Part shown: piece after piece, positions 35,778-43,613 of the stretch | Layout: the number at the start of each line of letters is the position of its first letter | Position numbering within the stretch: position 1 is the first letter of the stretch | Notes under the pieces: model-generated | What the model saw: the letters and a program-made list of their open reading frames with translations, nothing else | The model's database searches: none | What the model was told of the DNA's origin: nothing | Source: Actinocatenispora thailandica | GTDB lineage: Bacteria; Actinomycetota; Actinomycetes; Mycobacteriales; Micromonosporaceae | Length of the DNA stretch: 64,000 nucleotides | Assembly (NCBI RefSeq): GCF_016865425.1 | Contig: NZ_AP023355.1 | Span: 3,594,198-3,658,197, forward strand | Direction: 5' to 3' | Translations under genes and position numbers: made by a program

Positions 35778-36617
35778 TCAGCCCTTGACCGCGCCGGCCA
35801 GCAGGCCGGAGGTCAGTCGGCGCTGCATCAGCGCGAAGAAGACCAGGCTGGGGATCATCGACAGCAGCGATCCCGCGGCGAGCGGGCCGAGCTGTACCTG
35901 GCCCTCCTGGCCGACGAAGCGGGCAAGCGCCAACGGCAGGGTGTTGAGCGTGGGATCCTGGATGAGCACGAGCGCGAAGAAGAACTCGTTCCAGGACAGG
36001 ACGAACGCGAACATCGAGGTGGCTGCGATGCCCGGCAGCAGCAGCGGGAACACGATGGAGGTCAGGGTGCGCAGCCGGCTCGCACCGTCGGTCGCCGCCG
36101 CCTCCTCCAGCTCGGCGGGGATCTTCGCCACGTAGCCCTGCAGCATCCACAGGGCGAACGGCAGCGACCAGACCAGGTCGACCAGGACCAGGCCGACCAG
36201 CGAGTCGATCAGCCCGAACTGCTTCAGGATCAGGAACAGCGGCACCACGATCAGGATGATCGGGAACACCTGGGAGACGAGGATCCACCCCATCGCCACG
36301 CCCCGCAGCCGGCTGCGGAACCGCGCCAGGGCGTACGAGGCGGGTACCGACACGAGGATCACCAGTGCGGTCGTGCAGCCCGCCACGATCAGGCTGTTCG
36401 CCCCGGCCCGCAGCAGGTCCTGCTGCTCGATCGCGGACCGGAAGTTGGTCAGCGAGAACGACTCCGGCAGCAGGCTCGGCGACAGCGACGCCAGCTCGCG
36501 GGGTGTCTTGAACGACGTGGACAGCAGCCAGACGAGCGGGAAGCCGAGCAGCACGACGTAGCCGGCGAGTGCGAGGTAGGACAGCGCCCGGCCGACGGTG
36601 AGGCGACGTGGAGTCAC
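35778..36617 (-). CDS. ABC sugar importer permease (MalG-type)
   Basis: The 279-residue membrane protein has six hydrophobic helices and the inner-membrane EAA loop (EEAAATDGASRLRTLTSIVFPLLLPG) that contacts the ATPase. Length and end are typical of MalG-like carbohydrate permeases. GTG 36617 overlaps the stop of the partner permease (GTGA). No ATPase gene is in the cluster; a shared MsiK-type ATPase elsewhere is the usual actinomycete solution. Confidence 0.92.
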   Translation of the reverse strand: MTPRRLTVGRALSYLALAGYVVLLGFPLVWLLSTSFKTPRELASLSPSLLPESFSLTNFRSAIEQQDLLRAGANSLIVAGCTTALVILVSVPASYALARFRSRLRGVAMGWILVSQVFPIILIVVPLFLILKQFGLIDSLVGLVLVDLVWSLPFALWMLQGYVAKIPAELEEAAATDGASRLRTLTSIVFPLLLPGIAATSMFAFVLSWNEFFFALVLIQDPTLNTLPLALARFVGQEGQVQLGPLAAGSLLSMIPSLVFFALMQRRLTSGLLAGAVKG

Positions 36618-37540
36618 TGGGCGGCCCGCCTTTGCGCACGCAGGTACACGAACATCAGCAGCACGATCACCGCGACGATCACCACTCCCATCGCGGCGGC
36701 CAGCCCGAAGTTGCCGTACTTGAACGCCTCGTTGTACGCGAACAGCATCGGCAGCATCGTCTTGCCGCCGGGCCCACCGGCGGTGAGCACGTACACCAGG
36801 CCGAACTCGTTGAACGACCAGATGAAGTCGAGCGTGGTGATGGCCACGATCACCGGGCGCAGCGAGGGCAGGACGATGTGCCAGAACCGGCGCCAGCTGC
36901 TGGCACCGTCGACCGCGCCGGCCTCCAGCACGGCCGGGTCGACCGACTGCAACCCGGCCAGCAGCACCACGGTGGTGGCCGGCATCCCCACCCAGACGCC
37001 GACGAAGATCACCGCCGGCAGCGCGGTCGAGAAGTCGCCCAGCCAGTTGACGTTGTGGTCGATGATGCCCAGCGTGGACAGGATCCCGTTCACCGGACCC
37101 GATCGCGGGTCGTACATCAGCTTCCACATGATCGCGATGATCACCGGCGGCATCGCCCACGGGATCAGCGCGAGCACCCGGGCGAACGCGGCTCCGCGCA
37201 GCCTCATGTTGAGCAGCAGCGCCAGCCCGAGCGCGAGCAGGAACTGCAGCACGGTCACCGAGACCGCCCAGACCAGGCCGATCCGGAACGAGTCCCAGAA
37301 CAGCCCGTACGAGCCGAGGTCGGCGAAGTTGCGCAGCCCGACGAACGCGCCCGGCCGGCCGGCCGTGGTGTCGGTGAAGGCGAGGTAGATGCCCTGCAGC
37401 AGCGGCCAGACCGACAGCAGCGCCACCGGGATCAACGCCGGCAGGACCAGGATGGTGCCGCCCGCGTCGCGCCGGCGCCGGCGGGCCGCCGGCGCGGCGG
37501 GCGCCGGTACCGGCGGGTCGAGTGTCGCGTGCTGGCTCAT
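36614..37540 (-). CDS. ABC sugar importer permease (MalF-type)
   Basis: The 308-residue protein begins with a Pro/Ala-rich cytoplasmic tail and an Arg cluster, then six transmembrane helices with the EAA loop LEAGAVDGASSWRRFWHIVLPSLRP. It is the MalF-like partner of the following permease. Its ATG overlaps the LacI stop (ATGA), so the regulator, transporter and enzymes form one transcript. Confidence 0.92.
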   Translation of the reverse strand: MSQHATLDPPVPAPAAPAARRRRRDAGGTILVLPALIPVALLSVWPLLQGIYLAFTDTTAGRPGAFVGLRNFADLGSYGLFWDSFRIGLVWAVSVTVLQFLLALGLALLLNMRLRGAAFARVLALIPWAMPPVIIAIMWKLMYDPRSGPVNGILSTLGIIDHNVNWLGDFSTALPAVIFVGVWVGMPATTVVLLAGLQSVDPAVLEAGAVDGASSWRRFWHIVLPSLRPVIVAITTLDFIWSFNEFGLVYVLTAGGPGGKTMLPMLFAYNEAFKYGNFGLAAAMGVVIVAVIVLLMFVYLRAQRRAAQ

Positions 37541-38556
37541 CGGACCCCTTCCTGCGGTGCCGGGGTGGACGACTCGCGGACGGTCAGCCACGGGTCGACG
37601 ACGACCCGCTCGGCGGGCCGGTCCGGGTCGGCGATCCGGTCCAGCAGCAGCCGGGCGGCGGCCGCACCGCGCTCGCCGGAACCGAGGTTGACGCTGGTCA
37701 GGCCGGGTGAGACGACCGCGGCCAGGTCGGTGTCGTCGATGCCGACCACGGCGAGCTCGTCCGGCACCCGGATGCCGCGCGAGTGCGCCACCCGCATCAC
37801 GCCGAAGGCGAGCAGGTCGTTGGCGCACAGCACGGCGTCGGGTCGGTCGTCGAGCACCCGTTCGGCGATCTGCCGACCGGCGTCGACGGTGAACGCGCCG
37901 GCCGCGTAGCGCCGCCCGGCGCCGGCCAGCAGCCGCTCGTCGGCCCGGTCGAAACCGCGCTGTCGCGCGCTGCCCGGCACGGTGTCGACGGGACCGTTGA
38001 CGAACGCGATCCGGCGCCGGTCGGTGTCCACCAGGTGCTGCATCGCCAGCTGCACGCCGGCGGCCGAGTCGGCCTGCACCGCGTCCACCGGTACCGCCGC
38101 GGGCGGGGTACCGATGACCACGGCGGGGTGCCGCAGCCGTTGCAGCGCCTGCAGGATCGGTTCGGTCATCCGCAGCGGGCTGATGATCACGCCGTCGGCG
38201 TAGCCGCTGGACAGCCCGTCCAGGATGGCGATCTCCTCGGCCACCTCGGAGTTGCCGGTGGACAGCAGCAGCCGGTAGCCGGCGTCCTTGACCACGGCGG
38301 CGACCGCGCGCATCAACCCGGTGTAGACCGGGTTGCCGACGTCCGGCACCACCAGGACGAGCTGCTCGGTGCGCCCGACCTTGAGCGACCGGGCCCGGGC
38401 GTCCGGGGTGTACCCGAGCGAGTCGACGGCGGCGCGCACCCGGGTGGTCATCTCGGGGCTCGCCGGCAGGCCGTTGAGGACCCGGGACACCGAGGCGACG
38501 GACACCCCGGCCAGGTCGGCGACCTGACTGAGCGTAGGGCGTGCGGACAGCGTCAA
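37537..38556 (-). CDS. LacI-family repressor of the ribosyl operon
   Basis: The 339-residue regulator has the LacI DNA-binding domain at residues 8-60 (TLSQVADLAGVSVASVSRVLNG) and a periplasmic-binding-protein-like effector domain (VLVVPDVGNPVYTGLMRAV; VIISPL; VVGIDDTDLAAVVSPGLTSV). It is the first gene of the operon and overlaps the permease gene, so it is autoregulated with it. The effector is presumably the transported compound or a breakdown product. A repeat of A/TAAACG lies 31-48 bases before its start. Confidence 0.92.
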   Translation of the reverse strand: MTLSARPTLSQVADLAGVSVASVSRVLNGLPASPEMTTRVRAAVDSLGYTPDARARSLKVGRTEQLVLVVPDVGNPVYTGLMRAVAAVVKDAGYRLLLSTGNSEVAEEIAILDGLSSGYADGVIISPLRMTEPILQALQRLRHPAVVIGTPPAAVPVDAVQADSAAGVQLAMQHLVDTDRRRIAFVNGPVDTVPGSARQRGFDRADERLLAGAGRRYAAGAFTVDAGRQIAERVLDDRPDAVLCANDLLAFGVMRVAHSRGIRVPDELAVVGIDDTDLAAVVSPGLTSVNLGSGERGAAAARLLLDRIADPDRPAERVVVDPWLTVRESSTPAPQEGVR

Positions 38557-38942
38557 CCCACCGCTCCTCTCCCGGATGACCAGCTGAAAACGTTCTTGTA
38601 AACGACTACAGCGGCAAGCTACCGCACGCCTCCGAGCACGTCAACGGTCGATTTCGCGGGGAGAACACGCAGGTTACGGCGGTACCCGACAGTTCGGGCG
38701 GGGGTTTTCGCGGGTGCCGGGCGGCGCACCCTGCCGGGCACCCGAAACCGTACGCAGGCGGACTACCGTGCGTCATCTTCGGCCGGCACGGTGGCCCGGT
38801 ACCCGAAGCGCGGCGACGACCATCGTGGTCGTCGCCGCGGCGGGCTCCGATCGGGCCGGCCCGCGGGCCGGCCGCACCGCCCGGCCGGCCGTACTGCCCG
38901 GCCGGGCGGCGCGTGGAGCGCTCAGTGGAAGGTGTGGAGTGC
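38557..38942. other. Intergenic region with operon promoter and hairpins
   Basis: The 386 bases separate the LacI-led operon from the small secreted-protein gene; both are on the minus strand. Next to lacI is an AT-rich promoter/operator. In the middle is a hairpin (CGGGTGCC at 38711-38718 with GGCACCCG at 38737-38744). Near 38854-38873 is a perfect 20-base palindrome (GGCCGGCCCG and its complement), probably a terminator of the secreted-protein gene. No gene is seen. Confidence 0.55.
38587..38604. promoter_or_regulatory. Candidate operator of the LacI-led operon
   Basis: The hexamers AAAACG (38587-38592) and TAAACG (38599-38604) are repeated at 12-base spacing in an otherwise GC-rich spacer; CGTT-N6-AACG within them also forms an inverted pair. 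Location directly upstream of a LacI gene and AT-rich context suggest the autoregulatory site. Protein binding is inferred. Confidence 0.45.
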
Positions 38943-39413
38943 TCAGTGGAAGGTGAGGGAGACCGAGTCGACGGTCTCGCTGCCCGGGCACAGGAAGCTG
39001 CCGGACGTCTTGGCCGCCGTGTACGGCCCGCCGGTGTAGGTGCGGGTGCCGCTCTGCCGGCTGACCGTCAGGTCGGTCACCTGGTACCCGCAGGAGATGC
39101 CGGCGACCGTTGCCGAGACGTCGATCTCGGGCGAGGTCGCGGTACCGGTGGAGTCGTCGAACGTGACGCTGGGGTCGTTGCCGAGGCTGGCGCTGATGCT
39201 GCCGCCGCAGCTCGCGGACACCGTGGTGTGGTCGATGGTCAGCGTGTTCGGCGGTACGTCGCTGGTGCTGGCGTTGGTCCAGGTGCAGGTCGAGCCGGCG
39301 ACGGTGATCGAGCCGTCGACCTGGCCGCCCGCGGCGTAGGCGGCGTTGCTGCCGAGCAGCAGCGCCGCGCTGGCCGCGACCGTCAGGCCGACGAGGGTAC
39401 GGACGGGCTTCAT
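38943..39413 (-). CDS. Small secreted protein of unknown function
   Basis: The 156-residue protein has a clear Sec signal (MKPVRTLVGLTVAASAALLL, cleavage near AAYAAG). The mature part is Thr/Ser/Gly-rich and beta-rich and contains four cysteines (STCTWTN, VSASCGG, ISCGYQV, FLCPGS), probably two disulfides. I recognise no family. A strong GAGGAGG ribosome site supports the start. It is preceded by an unusually AT-rich stretch (about 39430-39500), probably a strong promoter. The final codons and stop (CTCAGTGGAAGGTG on the plus strand) are duplicated just downstream at about 38918 and 38940. Confidence 0.75.
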   Translation of the reverse strand: MKPVRTLVGLTVAASAALLLGSNAAYAAGGQVDGSITVAGSTCTWTNASTSDVPPNTLTIDHTTVSASCGGSISASLGNDPSVTFDDSTGTATSPEIDVSATVAGISCGYQVTDLTVSRQSGTRTYTGGPYTAAKTSGSFLCPGSETVDSVSLTFH

Positions 39414-39502
39414 GGGGGCCTCCTCGCTGGCGACGAAACACGAAGAAGTTTCAGAACCATCGAAGCACATCATGATGAATACGTCTATATACCCTAAAGG
39501 GT

Positions 39503-41788
39503 TCAATCGCGCCGAACGGGCACAGTTGCCGCGTGGCGCACCTCCCGCGCCGCCGCGACCAGGTTGCGCAGGGCCTCGGTCACCTCGGCGTAGCCCCGGG
39601 TCTTCAGCCCGCAGTCCGGGTTCGCCCACACCCGGCCGGCGGGCAGCGCCACCCGCGCGGCACGCAGCTCGTCGGCGATCTCGACGACCGACGGCACCCG
39701 CTGCGAGTGGATGTCGTACACGCCGGGGCCCAGGCCGCGCGCGAAGGACCGCAGCGCCGGCTCGACCAGGATCCGGCCGTGCGAGCGCGCCGACTCGATG
39801 CTCGTCACGTCGGCGTCCAGCGCATCGATCGCCGCGAGTACCTCGTCGGCATCGGAGTAGCAGAGGTGGGTGTGGATCTGGGTGTCGTCACCGGCACCCG
39901 AGGTCGCCCGACGGTACGCGGCGACCGCCCAGTCCAGGTAGTCGTCCCGCTCGGCGGCGCGCAGCGGCAGCAGCTCGCGCAGCGCCGGCTCGTCGACCTG
40001 CACGATGCCGATACCCTCCGCCTCCAGATCCGCCACCTCACCCCGGACGGCCTCCGCGACCTGGTGCACCACCGTGCGCAGCGGCAGGTCGCCGCGCACG
40101 AACGACCACGCCACGATCGTCACCGGTCCGGTCAGCATCCCCTTGACCGGCCGGTCGGTCCGGGACTGCGCGTAGCGGGCCCAGCGCACCGTGATCGGCC
40201 CGGTCCGGCGCACCTCGCCGTGCAGGATCGGCGGCCGGGTGCAGCGCGACCCGTACGACTGGACCCAGCCGTTGCCGGTGACCGCGAACCCGTCCAGGTG
40301 CTCGGCGAAGTACTGCACCATGTCGTTGCGTTCCGGCTCGCCGTGCACCAGCACGTCGAGGCCGAGCTGCTCCTGCAGCGCCAGCACCCGGTCGATCTCG
40401 GCCTCGATGATCGCGTCGTACCGGGCGGGGTCGAGCCGGCCGGCGGCCAGCTCGGCGCGGGCGGCGCGCAGCTCGCCGGTCTGCGGGAACGAGCCGATCG
40501 TGGTGGTCGGCAGGTCCGGCAACGCCAGCCGCGCGGCCTGCGCCGCGGCCCGCACCGGGTACGGCGAGCGGTCGGTGACCGGGGGAAGCGCGGCCGGGGC
40601 GGCGGCCGGTACCGGGGCCGGGACGGTCCCGGTACCGGTGTCGCCGGCGGCGAGCGCCACCACCTCGTCCACCTTCTGCGCCGCGAACGCCAACTGCCCG
40701 GTCAGGTCCGCCGGCAGGTCGGTCTCCGCGGCCAGGTCGTACGGCACGTGCAGCAGCGAGCACGAGGTGCTCACGGAGACGGGCACGCCCGCGGCGCGCA
40801 GCCGGTCCAGCTGCTCGTTGGCCCGCGTCGCGTCGGTTCGCCAGACGTCCCGGCCGGACACCACACCGGCGACGATCACCTTGCCCCGCACCACGTCCAG
40901 CTCGTCCGGCAGCTCGCCGCGGACCAGGTCCAGGCCGATCGCCTCCACCGGCGAGGCGGCGAGCACCGGCAGCGCCTCCCGCAACGCGCCGAAGTACGAG
41001 GCGACGAACAGCGCCGGCCGGTGCGCCAACCCGCCGAGCCGCCGGTACGCGGTGGCCGTCGCGGCCAGCTCGTCCGGGGTGCGGTCGGCGACCAGCGCCG
41101 GCTCGTCCAGCTGCACCCAGCCGGCACCGGCGTCGGCCAACGCACCGAGGATCTGCTCGTACGCGTCGAGCACGGCGTCGAGCCGGGACAGCGGCGTGAA
41201 CCCGGCCGGCGCGCCGGCGGTCGGCTCGGACAGCAGCAGGAAGGTGACCGGACCGAGCAGTACCGGCCGGGTCTCGACCCCGAGCTCCCGCGCCTCGGCG
41301 TACTCGGCCAGCGGCTTGGCCGGGTCGGCCCGGAACCGGGTCTCCGGCCCGATCTCCGGCACCAGGTAGTGGTAGTTGGTGTCGAACCACTTGGTCATCC
41401 GCAGCGGCGCGAGCCCGTCCGCACCGCGGGCAGCGGCGAACACGGTGTCCTCCGGCGTGCTCCGCCGGTACCGGTCGGGTACCGCACCGAGCAGCAGCGC
41501 CGCGTCGAGTACCTGGTCGTAGTCGGAGAAGGTGTTGGAGACCTGGCCGGCCAGGCCACGCCCGGCGAGATCGGTCCAGGTCCCGGCGCGCAGCCGGCGA
41601 CCGGTCTCGCGCAGCTGCGCGAGGTCGGCCTTGCCGGCCCAGTACGCCTCCATCGCTCGCTTCAGCTCCCGCCGCGGGCCGATCCGCGGGTACCCGAGGA
41701 TCGTCGCCGCCGGGAACTCCGGCGCGGCGACGCGGCGCCGGCCGGCGGACTCGGGTACCGGGCGGTGCGGGGTGGCTGGCTGCGGCAT
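39503..41788 (-). CDS. metE: Cobalamin-independent methionine synthase MetE
   Basis: The 761-residue enzyme moves a methyl group from 5-methyl-tetrahydropteroyltri-glutamate to homocysteine. The N-terminal barrel starts TILGYPRIGPRRELKRAME; the C-terminal catalytic barrel has TTIGSFPQTGELR, GEPERNDMVQYFAEHLDGF, YGSRCTRPPI, IVQVDEPALRE, and the zinc ligands in HTHLCYSD, the Glu strand and NPDCGLKTR. The ATG at 41788 has GAGGAG upstream. A divergent LysR gene 101 bases away is probably its regulator. I see no cobalamin riboswitch in the short leader. Confidence 0.96.
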   Translation of the reverse strand: MPQPATPHRPVPESAGRRRVAAPEFPAATILGYPRIGPRRELKRAMEAYWAGKADLAQLRETGRRLRAGTWTDLAGRGLAGQVSNTFSDYDQVLDAALLLGAVPDRYRRSTPEDTVFAAARGADGLAPLRMTKWFDTNYHYLVPEIGPETRFRADPAKPLAEYAEARELGVETRPVLLGPVTFLLLSEPTAGAPAGFTPLSRLDAVLDAYEQILGALADAGAGWVQLDEPALVADRTPDELAATATAYRRLGGLAHRPALFVASYFGALREALPVLAASPVEAIGLDLVRGELPDELDVVRGKVIVAGVVSGRDVWRTDATRANEQLDRLRAAGVPVSVSTSCSLLHVPYDLAAETDLPADLTGQLAFAAQKVDEVVALAAGDTGTGTVPAPVPAAAPAALPPVTDRSPYPVRAAAQAARLALPDLPTTTIGSFPQTGELRAARAELAAGRLDPARYDAIIEAEIDRVLALQEQLGLDVLVHGEPERNDMVQYFAEHLDGFAVTGNGWVQSYGSRCTRPPILHGEVRRTGPITVRWARYAQSRTDRPVKGMLTGPVTIVAWSFVRGDLPLRTVVHQVAEAVRGEVADLEAEGIGIVQVDEPALRELLPLRAAERDDYLDWAVAAYRRATSGAGDDTQIHTHLCYSDADEVLAAIDALDADVTSIESARSHGRILVEPALRSFARGLGPGVYDIHSQRVPSVVEIADELRAARVALPAGRVWANPDCGLKTRGYAEVTEALRNLVAAAREVRHAATVPVRRD

Positions 41789-41889
41789 GGCGCTCTCCTC
41801 GGGCCTCGCGACGTACGGGTCCGGGCAGGCTAGCCAGCCCGGCAACCGCCCCGGTCGATCAATTTGACAGACTTATCGCTGGTGACGAC
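41789..41889. promoter_or_regulatory. metE-lysR divergent control region
   Basis: The 101-base spacer contains GGCTAGCC (41839-41846), a short palindrome, and an AT-rich stretch ATCAATTTGACAGACTTATC that includes a TTGACA-like hexamer. It must hold both promoters and the LysR binding site; the precise T-N11-A site cannot be fixed by eye. Confidence 0.45.
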
Positions 41890-42798
41890 ATGACGGGGAT
41901 GCTGGAGCGGTTGCCCTCGCTGCGCGACGTGCGCTGCTTCGTCACCGTGTCCGAGTTGCGGAGCTTCTCCGCCGCGGCCCGCTCGCTCGGGCTCTCCCAA
42001 CCCGCGATCAGCCAGGCGGTCGGCCGGTTCGAGCGGGCACTCGGCTGCCGGCTGCTGGAGCGCAGCAGCCGGTCGGTGCGGCTGTCGGCCGCGGGTGAGG
42101 CGCTGCTCGCACCGGCCCGGTCGCTGTTGACCGAGGCCGGCGCGCTGCTCGCCGCCGCGGACCGCTGGTCGGCGGCGCCGGGACCAACGATCACGCTTGC
42201 TTATCCGCCGATGCTGGGGACCTTTGCGGCCCGGATCGCCCGGCGGCTGACCCGCCGGCAGCCCGGCGCCGAGGTGTTGCTGCGCTCCGCCGGCCAGCGG
42301 GAGGCCGCCGAGCTGGCCGCCACCGGTACCGTCACCGCCGCGATCCTGGCCGCACCGGTTCCGCTGCACCTGACCGCGATCCCGCTGTTCACCGTGATGA
42401 TCGACCGGCTGGCGGTACCGACCGGCGACCCGCTGGCGCAGCGCCGCTCGCTCGGCCCGGCGGCACTGACCGGCCGCCGGGTGCTGGTACCGGCCCACCG
42501 CCCAGCCGGCGGACCGTGGCCGGCGCTGGTCGCGGCGCTACCGCCGCGCTCGCCGTACCCGGCCGCCGACGACCTGGAGGACCCGTCGGCGGCGCTGGAT
42601 CTGGTCGCCGCCCGGATCGCCCTGCTACCCCTGCCGAGCCTGGTCGCCGACACCGTCCGCCGCCCCGACGTCCGGTTCGTACCGCTGGCCGAGCCGCCAC
42701 CGCCGCTGCGGTTCCGCCTGGCCTGGGCGGCGGACGCCCAGGATCCGGCGGTGCTGATCCTGGCCCAGGCCGTCCAACGACTCCTGCAAACCCGCTGA
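41890..42798 (+). CDS. LysR-family regulator divergent from metE
   Basis: The 302-residue protein has the LysR winged helix at residues 8-66 (LRDVRCFVTVSELRSFSAAA; LGLSQPAISQAVGRFERALG; LLERSSRSVRLSAAG) and a shortened co-inducer domain. The divergent placement next to metE is the classical MetR-like arrangement, so control of methionine synthesis, perhaps with homocysteine as co-inducer, is a reasonable inference. Other targets are possible. Confidence 0.88.
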   Translation: MTGMLERLPSLRDVRCFVTVSELRSFSAAARSLGLSQPAISQAVGRFERALGCRLLERSSRSVRLSAAGEALLAPARSLLTEAGALLAAADRWSAAPGPTITLAYPPMLGTFAARIARRLTRRQPGAEVLLRSAGQREAAELAATGTVTAAILAAPVPLHLTAIPLFTVMIDRLAVPTGDPLAQRRSLGPAALTGRRVLVPAHRPAGGPWPALVAALPPRSPYPAADDLEDPSAALDLVAARIALLPLPSLVADTVRRPDVRFVPLAEPPPPLRFRLAWAADAQDPAVLILAQAVQRLLQTR

Positions 42799-42829
42799 CA
42801 CCGCCGACCACCGCGTGTCCGGCGGCCGG

Positions 42830-43537
42830 TCAGGAACCGTCGCGGCGGGCGACGAGCAGCTCGACGCCGTCCAGGATGCGGTCCAGGCCGAAGTCGAGCG
42901 CCTGGTCGCTGCCGCCGTGCTCGACGGTCGCATCGAGCGCGGCGGTGAGCGCCGGGTAGCGGTCCCGGTGCGCGCGCAGCACCGCCACCATCCCCTCCTG
43001 CAGGTTCCGCTCCGGGCTGGCCGAACCCGCCGCCGCGTCCTGCTGCGCGATCGAGCGCACGTGCCCGATCAGCGTCGCGGCCACGTCGAGCATCTCACCT
43101 CCGGTCAGCCCGGTACCGGCCAGCCGGGCGCAGGCGACCTCCATCCAGGCCAGTTCGTTCGGCCCGACGGGCCGCGGGCCGACGGTGGTGGACAGCGCCC
43201 ACGGATGCCGCAGGTAGCCGGCGAAGATGTGCCGGGCCCAGGCGTCCATCGCCGGCCGCCACGGCCCGGCGGGCAGCTCCGGCGGGCCGCCGAGCGCGGC
43301 CTCGGTCATCAGTGCGATCAGCTCCGCCTTACCGGGGACGTACCGGTACAGCGCCATCTTGGTCACTTCCAGGGCCTCGGCGACCCGCTGCATGGTGACG
43401 GCGGTCAGCCCTTCGGCGTCGGCGAGCGCGACGCCCGCGGCGGCGATCCGGTCGTGCGTGAGCGTCGGCTTCGGGCCGCGTCGGCCGGCCGGTGGCCGCT
43501 CCCACAGCAACGCGAGCGCGTCCTTGCGTACCGCCAT
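42830..43537 (-). CDS. TetR-family repressor
   Basis: The 235-residue protein has the TetR helix-turn-helix (residues 24-70: THDRIAAAGVALADAEGLTA; MQRVAEALEVTKMALYRYVPGKAEL) and a TetR_C-like ligand-binding domain with the WRPAMDAWARHIFAGYLRHPW segment. This subgroup often controls drug-modifying monooxygenases. The ATG at 43537 has AAGGAGG upstream. It is divergent from an FAD monooxygenase 76 bases away, its likely target. Confidence 0.9.
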   Translation of the reverse strand: MAVRKDALALLWERPPAGRRGPKPTLTHDRIAAAGVALADAEGLTAVTMQRVAEALEVTKMALYRYVPGKAELIALMTEAALGGPPELPAGPWRPAMDAWARHIFAGYLRHPWALSTTVGPRPVGPNELAWMEVACARLAGTGLTGGEMLDVAATLIGHVRSIAQQDAAAGSASPERNLQEGMVAVLRAHRDRYPALTAALDATVEHGGSDQALDFGLDRILDGVELLVARRDGS

Positions 43538-43563
43538 CGGATTCCTCCTTGCCGCCGGATCAG

Positions 43564-43588
43564 ATCTGTGTCTATAGTAATCTGTATC
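43564..43588. promoter_or_regulatory. Candidate TetR operator between tetR and the monooxygenase gene
   Basis: ATCTGTGTC (43564-43572) is repeated as ATCTGTATC (43580-43588), 16 bases apart, in the only AT-rich part of the divergent spacer, flanking TATAGT, a possible -10 element. Placement suggests repression of both genes. Confidence 0.4.
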
Positions 43589-43613
43589 CGATGGAAACAA
43601 TTAAGGAGCGGTC

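Noticed and set aside
41789-41889. Cobalamin or SAM riboswitch before metE
   Set aside because: The 101-base leader is too short for a cobalamin riboswitch and lacks its conserved box; no SAM-riboswitch core is visible.
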